From: Chloroflexi bacterium UBA4733 | GTDB taxonomy: Bacteria > Chloroflexota > UBA4733 | DNA length: 7,124 nucleotides | Reading direction: 5' to 3' | Assembly (NCBI GenBank): GCA_002404055.1 | Contig: DHIZ01000292.1 | Coordinates: 1 to 7,124, forward strand | Shown: positions 6,669-7,124 of the stretch, piece by piece | Layout of the letters: each line of letters starts with the position of its first letter | Numbering within the stretch: position 1 is the first letter of the stretch | Notes under the pieces: model-generated | The model's input: the letters and a program-made list of their open reading frames with translations, nothing else | Database searches by the model: none | What the model was told of the DNA's origin: nothing | Position numbers and translations under genes: made by a program

Positions 6669-7124
6669 CTACCGACCGGTCCAGGTGGCCGCGCGCTTCT
6701 CCAGGAAGGCGGTGATGCCCTCCCGCGCGTCATCCGTGGAGAAGAGCCCGACGAACTCGCGGCGCTCGGCCTCCAGCCCTTCGGGAAGGGGGCGATCCAG
6801 TCCCTCGGCAACGGCTCGCTTGGTCGCCGCCAGGGCCAGCGGCGCCTGAGCCGCGTAGAGGCCGGCGAGCTCCCGTGCCGAATCCAGCAGCTCGTGTGGC
6901 TCGACAACATTGAAGACCAGGCCAAGTTCGAGGGCATGCGCGGCATCGATGGGGTCGCCGGTGAGCAGGAGATGCATCGCCGCCGTCCGACCGATGAGGC
7001 GGGGCAGACGCTGGGTGCCACCCCAGCCCGGGATGATGCCGAGCTTGATCTCGGGCTGGCCGAAGACGGCCGCCTCCGCGGCGATCCGCACGTCGCAGGC
7101 CATCGCCAGCTCGCAGCCGCCGCC
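6669..7124 (-). CDS. Enoyl-CoA hydratase/isomerase (crotonase family), C-terminal part
   Basis: The 5' end is outside the window; 151 codons up to the stop are present. The enzyme hydrates trans-2-enoyl-CoA to 3-hydroxyacyl-CoA, the second step of beta-oxidation, in the cytoplasm. The visible part starts at GGGCELAMACD, which holds the oxyanion-hole glycines and Glu5 of the fragment, followed by FGQPEIKLGIIPGWGGTQRLPR with Glu25. These two glutamates are 20 residues apart, exactly as Glu144 and Glu164 of the rat mitochondrial hydratase, so a true hydratase rather than a one-glutamate isomerase is likely. The C-terminal helices are intact: PLALAATKRAV, then EGITAFLEKRAATWTG at the end, the normal AFLEKR finish of the family. 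It lies 82 nt before the EtfD-like gene on the same strand, with a separate promoter between them, so the two may be only partly co-expressed. Confidence 0.94.
   Translation of the reverse strand, partial: GGGCELAMACDVRIAAEAAVFGQPEIKLGIIPGWGGTQRLPRLIGRTAAMHLLLTGDPIDAAHALELGLVFNVVEPHELLDSARELAGLYAAQAPLALAATKRAVAEGLDRPLPEGLEAERREFVGLFSTDDAREGITAFLEKRAATWTGR

Noticed and set aside
1..7124. CRISPR arrays, tandem repeats, insertion sequences, phage or defence genes, tRNA or rRNA genes
   Set aside because: I looked on both strands and saw no repeat-spacer pattern, transposase motifs, terminal repeats, tRNA cloverleaf or rRNA signature. Nothing supports a hidden novel system beyond the points listed.

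Overview
The window comes from a GC-rich bacterium (roughly two thirds G+C by eye, with frequent GTG starts). It has a high-GC Actinomycetota, Chloroflexota or Dormibacterota-like flavour: menaquinone-type beta-oxidation electron transfer through a membrane Fe-S protein of the EtfD type, stand-alone methylmalonyl-CoA epimerase and mutase genes, and a possible leaderless transcript. The lineage cannot be fixed from the sequence alone. No RNA gene, CRISPR array, insertion sequence or phage gene was seen, and no gene-free stretch exceeds about 125 bases.

Layout from left to right. (1) Positions 1-633, minus strand: methylmalonyl-CoA epimerase followed by the first 70 codons of a B12-dependent acyl-CoA mutase. 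The epimerase stop and the mutase start share the four bases GTGA. (2) Positions 712-1968, plus strand: a polytopic membrane glycosyltransferase of family GT87 (DUF2029). (3) Positions 2091-3707, minus strand: a second large polytopic membrane protein with GT-C (GT39/PMT-like) hallmarks, convergent with the GT87 gene. (4) Positions 3789-7124, minus strand, in transcription order: the 3' part of an enoyl-CoA hydratase, an 82-nt gap holding a good sigma70-type promoter and an inverted repeat, a 780-residue membrane Fe-S oxidoreductase of the EtfD type, and a 140-residue SCP2-like lipid-binding protein.

Taken together, the hydratase, EtfD-like protein and SCP2 protein form a lipid or acyl-CoA breakdown module. 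Acyl-CoA dehydrogenase electrons would pass from ETF through the EtfD-like protein to menaquinone, the hydratase would do the second step of beta-oxidation, and the SCP2 protein would bind lipid or acyl-CoA. The epimerase and mutase would carry methylmalonyl-CoA, made from propionyl-CoA, to succinyl-CoA. The two glycosyltransferases lie between these modules and probably belong to a separate envelope-glycan function. Most of the window is ordinary metabolism. The points most worth checking are the unusual substrate-pocket residues of the mutase, the control region before the EtfD-like gene, and the true start of the second glycosyltransferase.
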